A DNA stretch of 64,000 nt from an uncultured Halieaceae bacterium (GCA_938074045.1 CALJGI010000002.1:186001-250000); one strand, 5' to 3'. Counted from the stretch's first letter, positions 9,546 to 18,906 are shown. Notes: generated by a model from the sequence alone, not told the origin. Numbers and translations: made by a program.

Positions 9546-10446
9546 GCCCCTGTCTGGACATTCCCACCACTCTTACCAGCATCCGATAACAGCCCGGTGC
9601 TTTGGTCAGCAGCCAAAGAGCCAATATTTTGCGAGTGCTTCCCAGGTCTTTCATAGAGCGGAAACCATCCATAAACCGGGGAGCCGCACGCCTGTTATAC
9701 CAATCAGAAACCTGGATAGCATTTCGTTGGCGATCATCCAGGGCGTGACCGTGTTTTTCCAAAAACATGCAACAACCTCTGGCTGCTCCGGGCGAATCGC
9801 TGATCCGGTCATGAGCTGCATCAAGATACATCTCATATGACGCATTGGACAAAATTCTGGCCGATCCGTAGTCACGCACCAGCCTGAACCAGCATTCATA
9901 GTCCTGCCAGGCGGGCATATCCTCAGTAAAGCGATGATCTTGATCCATGCGGTCCCGTCGGATGAATATCTGGTTGCCAACGGCATTACCTCGCTTCATG
10001 TCCGCAAACGAAACTTCTCCGGTGGGTCGCAGCTCCGGCTGTGATCTTCCCGCCTGCACGATAGTCTTGGTGGTGCATAAAAAACTGTAGCGATCGTCAT
10101 ATGCGTCAACAAACTGCGCAATGCGCGAATGGGAAAAACAATCATCATCATCCAGTCCCGTAACAAAGTAACCACTCGCGGCATCTATGGCCTGGTTCCG
10201 GGCCGCACAAGCTCCCCTGGAATGCTGATTGTGGATAACGCAAATATTGTGATGATCTCGCTGCAATTCATCGAGCATCTGTGCGGTGCTATCGGTGCTG
10301 CCGTCATTGACTACAATTACCTCAACATTGGCGTAGGTCTGTGACAGAACGGATTCGATAGCTCTGCTTAGCAATTCTGACCGGTTTCGGGTTGGTATAT
10401 AGACAGATACCAGCGGCTCCTCACGATCGAAATTTACAATGCCCAT
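9538..10446 (-). CDS. Family 2 glycosyltransferase
   Basis: About 302 residues of a GT-A fold, family 2 inverting glycosyltransferase with no membrane helices. The N-terminal domain carries VSVYIPTRNRSELLSRAIES, VEVIVVNDGSTD with the nucleotide-binding Asp, GACAARNQAI, and GLDDDDCF, the DxD-type metal site. A later WQDYECWFRLVR matches the acceptor-side ED/W region of EpsO/WaaE-type enzymes. Sugar and acceptor cannot be read from the sequence. The ATG at 10446 (MGIVNFDREEP) is preferred over a GTG at 10467, since the extra residues match nothing. It is convergent with the pyruvyl transferase gene and divergent from the PhyH-Rieske gene. Confidence 0.9.
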   Translation of the reverse strand: MGIVNFDREEPLVSVYIPTRNRSELLSRAIESVLSQTYANVEVIVVNDGSTDSTAQMLDELQRDHHNICVIHNQHSRGACAARNQAIDAASGYFVTGLDDDDCFSHSRIAQFVDAYDDRYSFLCTTKTIVQAGRSQPELRPTGEVSFADMKRGNAVGNQIFIRRDRMDQDHRFTEDMPAWQDYECWFRLVRDYGSARILSNASYEMYLDAAHDRISDSPGAARGCCMFLEKHGHALDDRQRNAIQVSDWYNRRAAPRFMDGFRSMKDLGSTRKILALWLLTKAPGCYRMLVRVVGMSRQGLN

Positions 10447-10566
10447 AAGGGGACACCCGGCAACCACGAGCTGTTTGTTCTAGTGTATTCCATTAGTGCC
10501 GATGGTAATCTATCCACGTCCCGTTGCAAGAGACGAACAACCTCATTCGTAAACCACATAATCAAT

Positions 10567-11739
10567 ATGAAACTACCCGGGTGGCCAAGAAAAGCTGCAA
10601 ACACAATTATTTACGCCTATCGAAATCGAAAGATTTTTCGTAATGTAATCTCACTCGACGATTGTGACCTGGGCTATCGGTCCGTGCTGCTTGGGAGGAT
10701 GATATCCGAGCAGGAGGTGGCCCAACACATCGCAGCGGGTGACGTCATCATCGTGGAATCACTTGTGCAAAAACTCGGCTTGAAAGATCGGCTGGACCGA
10801 TTTTGTCGATCTCATTTTGCAACCGGATTTGAGCATCTGGAGAACATCCACAACTCGCAATCAGTGGAGCAAATACTGGACAGTGCATTTCATGCCCGCA
10901 GCGACGAGGAATGCCTGGCCATACAGACATCCATCATGTCACGCTTGCTGAAACCACACAGCAATAACTACTACGTTGAACTTCAACCGAATCTGCGACT
11001 GCATCTTCCCTATAAATCTATCAGGGATGAAGAAGCACTTATTGAGAAAATAATAGGGCGCGGTAAGCTGAACCCCCATGGCCAGCACAAGGATTCGTGG
11101 CGTTATCATCCCGAGAACACAATCAATGTCTGGATTGCGCTTACGGCGGCCACACCCAGGAACGGCATGGCCATTCTGCCCGAAAGCCTCGACTACCAAC
11201 CCAGGTTCTCGGTACATGAACAGGAAATAGAAGAGAGAGTCCGCACTTACCCGTCCCAGCAATGGGTGACCGACCTCAGTCCCGGTGATGCTGTATTGTT
11301 CAGAGCCGAGCTGTTACATGGTTCGATTATTAACACCTCAACACAGACGCGCTTTGCATTTTCCATGCGCTGCAGCCTGGAAGAACCGGCATTTCATCGC
11401 GACCATCAATACAACTACGTAGGTTATCGCAGTGGGCGCTGGCACAGCCTTGTCTTCAACAAACTGTTCCGGGCACACGACTTCCAACCACTATCGAGAG
11501 ATGAATCTTTCGCGGCGGCCGAGTCCCGGGGCGCAGGACTGTCACCGGAATACTATGATGAGGAATGTATTCAGCTAAGGATTAATGGGGAATTGAAAAC
11601 TTTTCCTCGCCGATGCCCACACGCTGGCCGGGATTTGCTCTTCGGGGAACTCGACGCCGATGGCAGCATTCTATGCCCCGCACATCGCATGCGTATTCGC
11701 GAAAGAGTCAGTCGACAGAATGCTGCAAACACAGACTAG
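10567..11739 (+). CDS. PhyH-type Fe(II)/2-oxoglutarate dioxygenase fused to a C-terminal Rieske domain
   Basis: About 390 residues. The first 300 look like a phytanoyl-CoA dioxygenase (PhyH) fold. Numbered from the GTG at 10483, they have an iron-binding H202-x-D204 (GQHKDSW), the distal H279 (ELLHGS) and R290 (TRFAFSMR) as the likely 2-oxoglutarate contact. The last 60 residues form a Rieske [2Fe-2S] site: C378-x-H380 (RRCPHAG), a 17-residue spacer, then C398-x2-H401 (LCPAHRM), exactly the canonical spacing. A mononuclear-iron dioxygenase carrying its own Rieske centre at the C-terminus is unusual; ring-hydroxylating oxygenases have it at the N-terminus with a different catalytic fold. The ATG at 10567 (MKLPGWPRKAAN) is the likely start. 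The substrate is unknown; the location suggests a sugar or lipid-linked glycan. Confidence 0.75.
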   Translation: MKLPGWPRKAANTIIYAYRNRKIFRNVISLDDCDLGYRSVLLGRMISEQEVAQHIAAGDVIIVESLVQKLGLKDRLDRFCRSHFATGFEHLENIHNSQSVEQILDSAFHARSDEECLAIQTSIMSRLLKPHSNNYYVELQPNLRLHLPYKSIRDEEALIEKIIGRGKLNPHGQHKDSWRYHPENTINVWIALTAATPRNGMAILPESLDYQPRFSVHEQEIEERVRTYPSQQWVTDLSPGDAVLFRAELLHGSIINTSTQTRFAFSMRCSLEEPAFHRDHQYNYVGYRSGRWHSLVFNKLFRAHDFQPLSRDESFAAAESRGAGLSPEYYDEECIQLRINGELKTFPRRCPHAGRDLLFGELDADGSILCPAHRMRIRERVSRQNAANTD

Positions 11740-11761
11740 CCTGCAAGCACCAGGGGCTTTC

Positions 11762-12736
11762 TCAGATCAGAGACGCAAACAAACTGCGATATTCTGCGGC
11801 GACTCTATCGAGTGAAAAACCCTGCTCTATCCTGGCTCGGTTGAATAGCCCCATCCCCGCTCGCATCTCGGCATCACCTGCCAGCAAACTGATACTCCCA
11901 ACCATTCCCGCCACATCTCCCGGATTATGGAGAAACCCTCCCTCACCAGGCACCACCAGCTCAGGCATTGACGAACAATCTGTCGTCACTACGGGTAAGC
12001 CGCACGCCATCGCTTCAAGTGCGGCGAGACTCAAACCTTCGCGCAGTGTAGGAAAAAACAAAATATCGCATTGCTGATACACATTTGGCATTTCCTCATA
12101 GGGTACCGGTGCAAGGCGGCTAAGACGGCTGCTTCGCTCTGTGGCACTGCTGGAGCGCGGCGCTATGTATCGCATCGTACAATTGTCCGGCAGCATTTCC
12201 GCTACCTTGTACAAGACATCCGCCCCCTTGCGTGATGAAAGATTTCCAACAAATAGAACCGTGACCCCAGACCGACGGGGGGTGTCGAGCCGGGAAAAAT
12301 AATCAATATCAACGCCATTCTTGATGATGTCAATTTTGGTACCGGGAAAATGTGCCTGCACGAGTTTCGCCGTAAATTCACTTACCGCGACCAGTGCACT
12401 CGCCCTCGCAATCGACTGCTCTACCTGCTTCTGAAGCACTCGGCGATAGTACAACTTCTGGGCGGGGGTCGCCCAGGTCATGGTTTCGGCGTCCAGATAA
12501 AAATTATGGAATGTAGCGATTAATTTGCTGTCGGGGTGTACCGCATGCACACCAAAATCAGGCGCAGTATGGGTGAATTCGGCAGGACTGCGAAGCAAAC
12601 GAAGTGAGGGTAGGAACAGTGACCGTAAAGGACTGAATGGATTTACCCTGTACTGCGGCAGCCGGGCCTCCAACTGACGATGTACTACCAGGGCCCCGCT
12701 CCCCGTCACCATCGGCGAAACAATATCAACGCTCAA
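11762..12736 (-). CDS. Family 4 (GT-B) glycosyltransferase
   Basis: A 324-residue retaining glycosyltransferase with a shortened N-terminal domain. The C-terminal nucleotide-sugar domain is clear: VLFVGNLSSRKGADVLYKVA, then FFPTLREGLSLAALEAMACG with the E-x7-E motif, followed by LPVVTTDCSSMPELV. The middle has SALVAVSEFTAKLV, typical of GT4. The start MSVDIVSPMVTGSG fits the first beta strand and glycine loop. It lacks membrane helices and probably acts at the cytoplasmic face on a lipid-linked intermediate. It is the last gene of a minus-strand group (GT4, GT2, GT4, two TMTC-like genes) downstream of pilA and ends 22 bases from the convergent PhyH-Rieske gene. Confidence 0.9.
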   Translation of the reverse strand: MSVDIVSPMVTGSGALVVHRQLEARLPQYRVNPFSPLRSLFLPSLRLLRSPAEFTHTAPDFGVHAVHPDSKLIATFHNFYLDAETMTWATPAQKLYYRRVLQKQVEQSIARASALVAVSEFTAKLVQAHFPGTKIDIIKNGVDIDYFSRLDTPRRSGVTVLFVGNLSSRKGADVLYKVAEMLPDNCTMRYIAPRSSSATERSSRLSRLAPVPYEEMPNVYQQCDILFFPTLREGLSLAALEAMACGLPVVTTDCSSMPELVVPGEGGFLHNPGDVAGMVGSISLLAGDAEMRAGMGLFNRARIEQGFSLDRVAAEYRSLFASLI

Positions 12737-12801
12737 GCGCAGGGTACCTTACTGAAGATGGCTGCCTGTACCATCCAGTGGTTGCAGACAGATTCATTGC
12801 T

Positions 12802-13668
12802 TCAGCCACGGTCTTTGTAAAGCAGATTGGTAATCTGCTCGGACAGCAACCCGAATAGGAAAACAATAATTGCAGAGAGCATAAAAACTGCACTCATATT
12901 GGTGAAACGACCCGTGCTCATGTAGGTGTAGGCATAGTTGGCGACTCCCGCACTGAAAAGAACCGCAGCAATAGGGAAAAAAATTTTCAGCGGAGAATAC
13001 AAAGTACCCACCTTGAATATGATGAGAAAAAAGCGAACACCGTCTCGCCAAAGGTTGATATGACTCCGGCCGATCCGTTCGGTAACAGAGATGGGAACAA
13101 AGGTGACAGAATAACCTGCCCTGAAAAACGCCATGGTGGTTGTTGTCGGGTAGGAAAATCCATTTGGCAACAAGTACAGAAATTCCAGAAATTTCTTGCG
13201 CCGCACCAGACGAAAACCAGAGGTCAGATCTTCGATTTCATGGTTTACCATCCAACTCGCAATCCGATTATAAAGCGTGTTGGCACCCCATCGTGCGATG
13301 CTGGCTTGATCAGAGCGTCCCTGCCGCGCGCCGACGACCATGTCAAAGCCCTCACTTGCCCGCTGCAAGAGGGTCGCGATGGCTGCAACATCGTGCTGCC
13401 CATCTCCGTCCATGAACAGGATCCAGTCCGCGCTCGCCCTTCTGGCCCCTGACTTGATAGCTGCCCCGTTCCCTTTTGCGTACGGATGTGACACCACAAT
13501 CACTCCATGAGAGGCGCAGAAGTCCGCAGTATTATCTTGAGAACCATCATCGACCACAATGATTTCAGCATCGGGATAAGCACTGACCAGGTGCGGTAGA
13601 AATGTTTGCAGCCCTGCCGCCTCATCGCGCGCGGGTATCACAATTGACAACTGTGGTGAATCATCCAT
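12802..13668 (-). CDS. Dpm1/GtrB-like polyprenyl-phosphate glycosyltransferase (GT2 with C-terminal membrane helices)
   Basis: A 288-residue family 2 transferase. The catalytic domain has LSIVIPARDEAAGL, IIVVDDGSQDNT (D40, D41), KGNGAAIKSGAR and FMDGDGQHD (D87, D89), closest in style to dolichyl-phosphate mannose or glucose synthases and bacterial GtrB. LTSGFRLVRRKKF is the conserved SGFR element. Two hydrophobic helices at about 225-245 and 260-283 anchor it, as in GtrB. Such enzymes charge polyprenyl phosphate with one hexose from a nucleotide sugar; the product is flipped and used by periplasmic GT-C transferases. That fits the GtrA-like flippase at 5292 and the TMTC-like proteins upstream on the same strand. 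Which sugar is used cannot be read. Confidence 0.86.
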   Translation of the reverse strand: MDDSPQLSIVIPARDEAAGLQTFLPHLVSAYPDAEIIVVDDGSQDNTADFCASHGVIVVSHPYAKGNGAAIKSGARRASADWILFMDGDGQHDVAAIATLLQRASEGFDMVVGARQGRSDQASIARWGANTLYNRIASWMVNHEIEDLTSGFRLVRRKKFLEFLYLLPNGFSYPTTTTMAFFRAGYSVTFVPISVTERIGRSHINLWRDGVRFFLIIFKVGTLYSPLKIFFPIAAVLFSAGVANYAYTYMSTGRFTNMSAVFMLSAIIVFLFGLLSEQITNLLYKDRG

Positions 13669-13754
13669 GTAAGGACCCTGTCTGTTATCTCACTCGGTTC
13701 GCGATCAGAAACAGCTGATCATTACACCCCAGCCAATAGCGAATCGCAACCGGG

Positions 13755-14972
13755 TCAATCAGACACTATCTGCCGGTATTTTTCTATGTAGTCGAGACCA
13801 ACCTGCGCCCAATCGAATCGACGTGCGGCGCTTTCCCGACCGGCAGCAGCGAGACGGCTGACCAGGCTCTCATCTTCCATCATCTGTGCCAGGACACGGC
13901 GTACATCGGAAGGATCTCCGGGTGCAACCAGCATTCCATCAACGCCGTCAGTGATGACGTCCAGAATTGCGGGAATCCTTGATGCAACCACCGCACAACC
14001 GCAGCCCTGTGCTTCCACAATTACCAATCCCAACCCTTCCTGATCGCCGTCAGCGGCCACAACAGATGGCGTTATAGCAATGCGGTGGAGGTTCAGTAAT
14101 GACGGAACCTCGCTATTGGGTATAGCTCCCAAAAACTTGATTGCACCGGCACAACCGAGTTGCACAGTGAGCTCTTCAAGACTGCCGCGAAGTGGGCCCT
14201 CACCAACAATATTCAGCTCGATTTCCGGAAAATCTTCTCGAAGCATGGAAAAAGCCTGGATCAGCACCTCCACGCCCTTTTTCTCCACTAACCTGCCCAC
14301 AAAAACCATACCGCTTCTTTCGTCTACAGCTCGCGAGACGACAAACCTGTGCTGCAGGTCTACCCCCATAGATCGCACCCAGATCAATCGATCATCCGCG
14401 CCGAGTCGAAAACATTCCTTTGCCATCGCATGACTGACAACGTTAATGCAATCAAATGCCTGCAATACCCAACTCTTTATCCATGTGCTCATCCGCCCCT
14501 GGAGCCCGTACAGGTCCCCTCCGTGAATGGTCAGCATGGCAGGCACCTTTACGAGACCCACTTTCTTCGCCACAGCCAAGACCAGTCCCTGCGGTAATAT
14601 CCAATGTGAATGCAGAATGTCGAAGCGAGCTGATCGCAGTATCCTGCGCAGCGCCAGAAGTTGCCCCAGCACGAAAAGCGGCACCAGCAACCATCGCCAC
14701 CTTGCAGCCCGCAGTTTCGTCATCATTCCCCCTTCATAAGCCAGGGACTGAAGTCGAAGGGGTGCATAGCGAAAGCGGACGACTTCGACCTGCCCCATCC
14801 ACTCATGTGTGGCCGCACCACCGGTATGGGGGACGAGAACGGTTACGCGATGGTGATGTGACAGCTCTTCAGCAAGTTGCAGAATAAATTCCGGCTCGGT
14901 GTCGCCACTAAACCGCGGAAAAGTCGAAGCCGTAACCAGTATGCGCAAGCTCTTATCCTGGGTGATGTTCAA
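13755..14972 (-). CDS. Family 4 (GT-B) glycosyltransferase
   Basis: A 405-residue, full-length GT4 enzyme. The N-terminal domain opens with RILVTASTFPRFSGDTEPEF and contains FDILHSHWILPQGL and MLTIHGGDLYGL. The C-terminal domain has MVFVGRLVEKKGVEVLIQAF, LNIVGEGPLRGSLEEL and DQEGLGLVIVEAQGCGCAVV with the E-x7-E motif. One hydrophobic stretch near 95-115 probably mediates peripheral membrane contact, as in many lipid-acceptor GT4 enzymes. Donor and acceptor are unknown. It starts 9 bases after the end of TMTC-like copy B on the same strand, so it is likely cotranscribed with copies B and C, tying a cytoplasmic transferase to the putative membrane glycosylation proteins. Confidence 0.9.
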   Translation of the reverse strand: MNITQDKSLRILVTASTFPRFSGDTEPEFILQLAEELSHHHRVTVLVPHTGGAATHEWMGQVEVVRFRYAPLRLQSLAYEGGMMTKLRAARWRWLLVPLFVLGQLLALRRILRSARFDILHSHWILPQGLVLAVAKKVGLVKVPAMLTIHGGDLYGLQGRMSTWIKSWVLQAFDCINVVSHAMAKECFRLGADDRLIWVRSMGVDLQHRFVVSRAVDERSGMVFVGRLVEKKGVEVLIQAFSMLREDFPEIELNIVGEGPLRGSLEELTVQLGCAGAIKFLGAIPNSEVPSLLNLHRIAITPSVVAADGDQEGLGLVIVEAQGCGCAVVASRIPAILDVITDGVDGMLVAPGDPSDVRRVLAQMMEDESLVSRLAAAGRESAARRFDWAQVGLDYIEKYRQIVSD

Positions 14973-14981
14973 AGCTCTCCA

Positions 14982-16838
14982 TTAGATGAAAAGTGCCAGA
15001 TTCGCTTCATCGAGTCGACTCAGTTCACCGGCATCACGCAATTCCAGCAGCCGCTCAAGCGCTTCGCGACGAGCTGTCTCATTATTGAGCTGACTCGCGA
15101 AATACAGCTTCATCAGCAGTCCCTTGTGATGCATCGGCGCTTTTAGAAGTACGCTCTCTGTGTATTCCAGCGCTTTTTCCAATCGACCCAGCTGATTTTC
15201 AAGTGACGCCATTTCACTGTAAATACGGCGGGTTCCCAATCCGACCCCGGGAATCTTTACGAGATCATAAATCTTGTCGGCAAATTCCTGAGCATCTATC
15301 GTCGGGCAATTGTCATTGCGTATGAGTTCGCTGACCCGGGTGAGGACATCATTGGTTTGCGCATCAGCAAGCTGGTAACCATCCGCCTGTAAACCCACCA
15401 AGTGCATAGTGCCATCTTTTCCTGCGAGACAATGCAATAACAAGTCTCGTAGATCATGCCTCAGCGCCATTGCCGGCTCCAGCGAACGGGCCAGATCAGA
15501 CAACTGCATTGCCTGTTGAATATGACCTTCCTCGGCATAGATGCGCGCTAATTCAACGTGGGCGCGTGCCGATGCAGGGTGAGCATTGACCGCACCAAAA
15601 TGAAGGAGAAAGCGGTTTGACCACTGCGCGCTCACGTAGGTCAAGCCATAGGCCGACTGCAGCAGGAAAATAGCGAGGATACTGATAGCAACACCCCGCA
15701 ACAAATACCATCGATGTACCAATGCAGCGAGCGCGGACAGAAATGCGAAAAACAACCCCATTGAAGCGAGATAATTTCTGTGCTCGAAATACAGCTCCAG
15801 CGGTAAAAAACTGGATTCCATCCCATGCGCCACAAGGAAAAAAAGCAAACCAAAACCAACCCCTTTGAATTCTGCACTCTGGCGCAGCCGCACTGATACC
15901 ATCACCACACCCACCCAGCAAGTAACCGCATAAAACGTAGTATCCGGATGTGACAGGCTTCTGGATACCACAATATCATCATGGAACACCCCCATCTGGC
16001 GCACCTCGGGGAGCAGTAGTTGCCCAACGTAATGCCAGAGAATTCGGGTCTGAGTTAACATTCGCTCAAGCATGTCGAAATCTCGGATCTCGTAGCCTCC
16101 CATCAATAGGACCGGCTGCAACCACATGATCAGACAGACACAAAACACTCCGAGACCCAAGACGGAGAAACACACTCGTCGAAACAGGGATGACACTGCA
16201 CCGTTTGCCACCCGAAATCTGAATATCCACCATTCAACCAGCAAAAGTAATGGCAACAGGAGGGCACCATTTTCTTTGGAAAACACACCCAAGACACCAA
16301 ACAAGACAACAAGAACGCAGAATGGCCAGGCCACCCGGTCACCCATCTGGCGTTGTCGCAATTGCAGATAACTCAGCATGGCCAGCGTAACGAACAACAT
16401 TGAGAGTTGAGCCATCCGCTGCACGGTGTACAGCACTGTGCTGACGTGAAGCGGCGTCAGCAGCCAACAGGCCGCGACGCCAACACCTATCCAGGATGGC
16501 CGTGACAAATTCATTTCGCCGGCCAGCACTCTGCAGAATAACCCCACCAGAATCCCAATAATCAGGTGGATCAACAGGTTGGTACGCTTGAGCCCCCATA
16601 TACCTTCATCGAGATAGACTTTTTCCATCGCAAAAGTAAACATGGAAACTGACCGACCCAGTATTCCTGAGCGGTTACCCCAGACTACATCCGCAGCGTA
16701 TTGCGGAGAGTCTTCCAACTCATCCAGAACAGACAGATTGACCGCGTCATCGAGCAGCGTGGGACTGTCAAGTCCTGGGTCGTAGAGCCATGCAGCTAAC
16801 ACCAAAAAGAGTGTTATCGGAAACCAAAATCTGACCAC
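14982..16838 (-). CDS. TMTC-like polytopic membrane protein with C-terminal TPR region (copy B)
   Basis: About 618 residues: some ten or more membrane helices followed by a soluble TPR-like tail (about 430-618) with repeat-like segments such as SARAHVELARIYAEEGHIQQ. It shares all blocks with copies A and C: an acidic pair after helix 1 (LLDDAVN, D30-D31), TNLLIHL, TPLHVSTVLYTVQRMAQL, FSKENGALLLP, GVFHDDIVVS and EHRNYLAS. The family resembles GT-C enzymes of TMTC type, so a periplasmic glycosyltransferase role is inferred. Start choice: the frame opens at a TTG (16877) that overlaps copy C by 35 bases, but the GTG at 16838 gives MVRFWFPITLFLV, which parallels the MVRWYYYLLLFGV start of copy C and sits just past its stop codon. 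Confidence 0.74.
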   Translation of the reverse strand: MVRFWFPITLFLVLAAWLYDPGLDSPTLLDDAVNLSVLDELEDSPQYAADVVWGNRSGILGRSVSMFTFAMEKVYLDEGIWGLKRTNLLIHLIIGILVGLFCRVLAGEMNLSRPSWIGVGVAACWLLTPLHVSTVLYTVQRMAQLSMLFVTLAMLSYLQLRQRQMGDRVAWPFCVLVVLFGVLGVFSKENGALLLPLLLLVEWWIFRFRVANGAVSSLFRRVCFSVLGLGVFCVCLIMWLQPVLLMGGYEIRDFDMLERMLTQTRILWHYVGQLLLPEVRQMGVFHDDIVVSRSLSHPDTTFYAVTCWVGVVMVSVRLRQSAEFKGVGFGLLFFLVAHGMESSFLPLELYFEHRNYLASMGLFFAFLSALAALVHRWYLLRGVAISILAIFLLQSAYGLTYVSAQWSNRFLLHFGAVNAHPASARAHVELARIYAEEGHIQQAMQLSDLARSLEPAMALRHDLRDLLLHCLAGKDGTMHLVGLQADGYQLADAQTNDVLTRVSELIRNDNCPTIDAQEFADKIYDLVKIPGVGLGTRRIYSEMASLENQLGRLEKALEYTESVLLKAPMHHKGLLMKLYFASQLNNETARREALERLLELRDAGELSRLDEANLALFI

Positions 16839-16842
16839 ATTG

Positions 16843-18774
16843 TTATTCAACAAGATGCAAACTGCCTTTCTCTGCAAACATCTGACGCAACTCGTTCAGT
16901 AAAAAAACGCTGCCGGAGATCGCCTGTAATTGACGGATAGCCTCTAGTGCAGCGCCAGTGTCTCCAACCTGAAGCTGCGCTGTAATTAGCTCTCGATGTA
17001 ATTCGAGATCCTGGGGCCACAGGAGCAGTGCCTGCCGTGAAATATTCACTGATTCTAGCGGCTGCCCCAGGGTCTCTCTGAAAAATTTCGCGCGGCGGGT
17101 TGCAATATCTCCACTATCCGGGTGACGAGTTTGCAAAATATCTAGGTAAGCAAGGTACTCGGAAGGGTCCAGCACGCAGACCTGGTAATGAGCGCAGCCG
17201 GCCAACGATGTCAGTGCGTTAAAATCCGTTGCCACCAGGTGCTTTTCCTGCATCGCGACAGTCAGCAAATCAACCCACTGAAGGGGCTCAGACCCCTCAA
17301 AATAGATGCTGTCCATCCAAACCAATGCCGCCAGGGCAGCCAGCGATTGGGGCTCTCTCTCGATCATCACCTGATAGGCGGCCCGGCTCGCCAACAGATG
17401 CTCATAATCTACAACTTCTCCACTTCGAGTGGTCGCCGCGCGATAATGCGCATTTGCAAAATCATATTGCGCGCGAAGAGAATCGGGATGCGACTGCAAA
17501 TGGTGACGAGTCATCAGAAGTTCATCACCCCACTGGCTGGAGCGCCATGCCAATTGGCCCGCAAAAAGCACCAACAACCCGAGGCTGGCTACCATCGCCA
17601 CGCTTTTGGACCAACGCAGACTGCGTACAACTACCGCACCCAACAATAGGATGGGGCCAATTCCAGCCAGATAGTTGCGATGCTCATATACCATCTCCAG
17701 TGGCGCCAGAGTTGACTCCATCGCGTGCGAGATCAAATACCATGCTACGGCAAATACAATTCCAGGTGCTGCCTTCCGTGTCAGCCAGCAGCCCAAGCCC
17801 ACCCCTAGCCAGGCCAACACTGCAATAAACGTCGTAATGGGACTGATAAGATTAGAGGAAACAGCAATGTCATCATGGTGTAGTCCCAACTGCGTCAGAT
17901 CTGGCCACCATATCCAGTACAGGTAATACCAGAGGATTCGCGCCTGGGTCAGTACACGCTCCACCATGGTGAATTCACGCGACAAAAAACTATTCTGCAG
18001 CCAGAGTGGCTCAGCGAAAAAAAACACCAGCAATAGCAGCACTGGCGCCCAGGCCAGAATGTAGAGCAGCCGGCGTAGTCGCCACTCAGCTACCGGAGTC
18101 AGAGTGGAAAAACAGGTGAGTTCAATCACCACCAATATCCAAAACACCAGCAGACCATTTTCCTTGGACAAGGTAGCGAGCAAACCGAAAACAAGCGCGC
18201 ATAAAATTCCGTTAGCCAGTATGCGATACTGCGACTCTTTAGTCGTGGCATGGACCGCAGCAACCCGCGCATGGCAGTAAAACAGCAGTGCCAGTAAACT
18301 AAAAAGTGCGGCCAGTTGCGCCATCCGCTGCACAGCATACAGCACCGTCGACACATGCAAGGGGTGTAACAACCAAAGCGCGGTGATGAGAAAGACCAGA
18401 AAATCGCGTTCGGAATCCCGCCAGTCAGAGGGGAGCAGGCGCGTGTTCGCCAGTATCTGTATCAATTTCAGCAACAGCAGACCACAACACAAATGGATTA
18501 GAACATTTGTTATTTTGATGGAGAGCGGCGTCAGCTCTCCCAGTAGAGCGTGGTTTGCTGCAAAACTGAGGATTGCAACTGGACGCCCGAGAGGCCCGGT
18601 AGAAGAGCTCCCAGCCGCGCCCATCCATTGTGCAAATTCCGATCCATTGATGTGGATAGCCATGCTACCCGGCAGTGCAGCCAGACTATCAAATACAAAT
18701 GGGCCGGAGACGCCAGGCCAATATGCTGCAGCACAAACTCCGAATAGCAGCAAATAGTAATACCACCGAACCAT
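16843..18774 (-). CDS. TMTC-like polytopic membrane protein with C-terminal TPR region (copy C)
   Basis: A 643-residue paralogue of copies A and B, first gene downstream of pilA on the same strand. Family blocks are GRPVAILSF, TNVLIHLCCGLLLL, HPLHVSTVLYAVQRMAQL, LSKENGLLVFW, LGLHHDDIAVS and EHRNYLAG, then TPR-like helices from about residue 430. At the position of the acidic pair after helix 1 it has FDS (D29, S30), where A has DDD and B has DD; spacing from the preceding Pro-Gly is identical in all three. The second acidic residue is therefore missing, which may change or abolish activity. The start ATG has AGGG about 10 bases upstream. It is separated from pilA by a strong terminator, so it needs readthrough or its own promoter. 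Confidence 0.74.
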   Translation of the reverse strand: MVRWYYYLLLFGVCAAAYWPGVSGPFVFDSLAALPGSMAIHINGSEFAQWMGAAGSSSTGPLGRPVAILSFAANHALLGELTPLSIKITNVLIHLCCGLLLLKLIQILANTRLLPSDWRDSERDFLVFLITALWLLHPLHVSTVLYAVQRMAQLAALFSLLALLFYCHARVAAVHATTKESQYRILANGILCALVFGLLATLSKENGLLVFWILVVIELTCFSTLTPVAEWRLRRLLYILAWAPVLLLLVFFFAEPLWLQNSFLSREFTMVERVLTQARILWYYLYWIWWPDLTQLGLHHDDIAVSSNLISPITTFIAVLAWLGVGLGCWLTRKAAPGIVFAVAWYLISHAMESTLAPLEMVYEHRNYLAGIGPILLLGAVVVRSLRWSKSVAMVASLGLLVLFAGQLAWRSSQWGDELLMTRHHLQSHPDSLRAQYDFANAHYRAATTRSGEVVDYEHLLASRAAYQVMIEREPQSLAALAALVWMDSIYFEGSEPLQWVDLLTVAMQEKHLVATDFNALTSLAGCAHYQVCVLDPSEYLAYLDILQTRHPDSGDIATRRAKFFRETLGQPLESVNISRQALLLWPQDLELHRELITAQLQVGDTGAALEAIRQLQAISGSVFLLNELRQMFAEKGSLHLVE

Positions 18775-18875
18775 ACACTACCCTAATTGAGGATTTGGAG
18801 CTCCACGTATGCCCCGGACGGGTGTCCCCAAACAACGGCGAGGGATCCGCACTAGTATTACCTTTCAGGCAGATA

Positions 18876-18906
18876 AAAAAAACCCCGGGACATGCCCGGG
18901 GTTTCG
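18876..18906 (-). terminator. Rho-independent terminator of pilA
   Basis: A perfect 10-base-pair stem, AAACCCCGGG (18880-18889) and CCCGGGGTTT (18895-18904), with a 5-base loop. Read on the minus strand it is followed by an uninterrupted run of T residues (the A tract at 18875-18882). It lies 17 bases past the pilA stop codon, so it should end the abundant pilin transcript before the TMTC-like genes. Confidence 0.9.

Noticed and set aside
5292..14972. Glycan island as a recently acquired mobile island
   Set aside because: No integrase, insertion sequence, tRNA target site or flanking direct repeat was seen, so mobility is not supported by the sequence.
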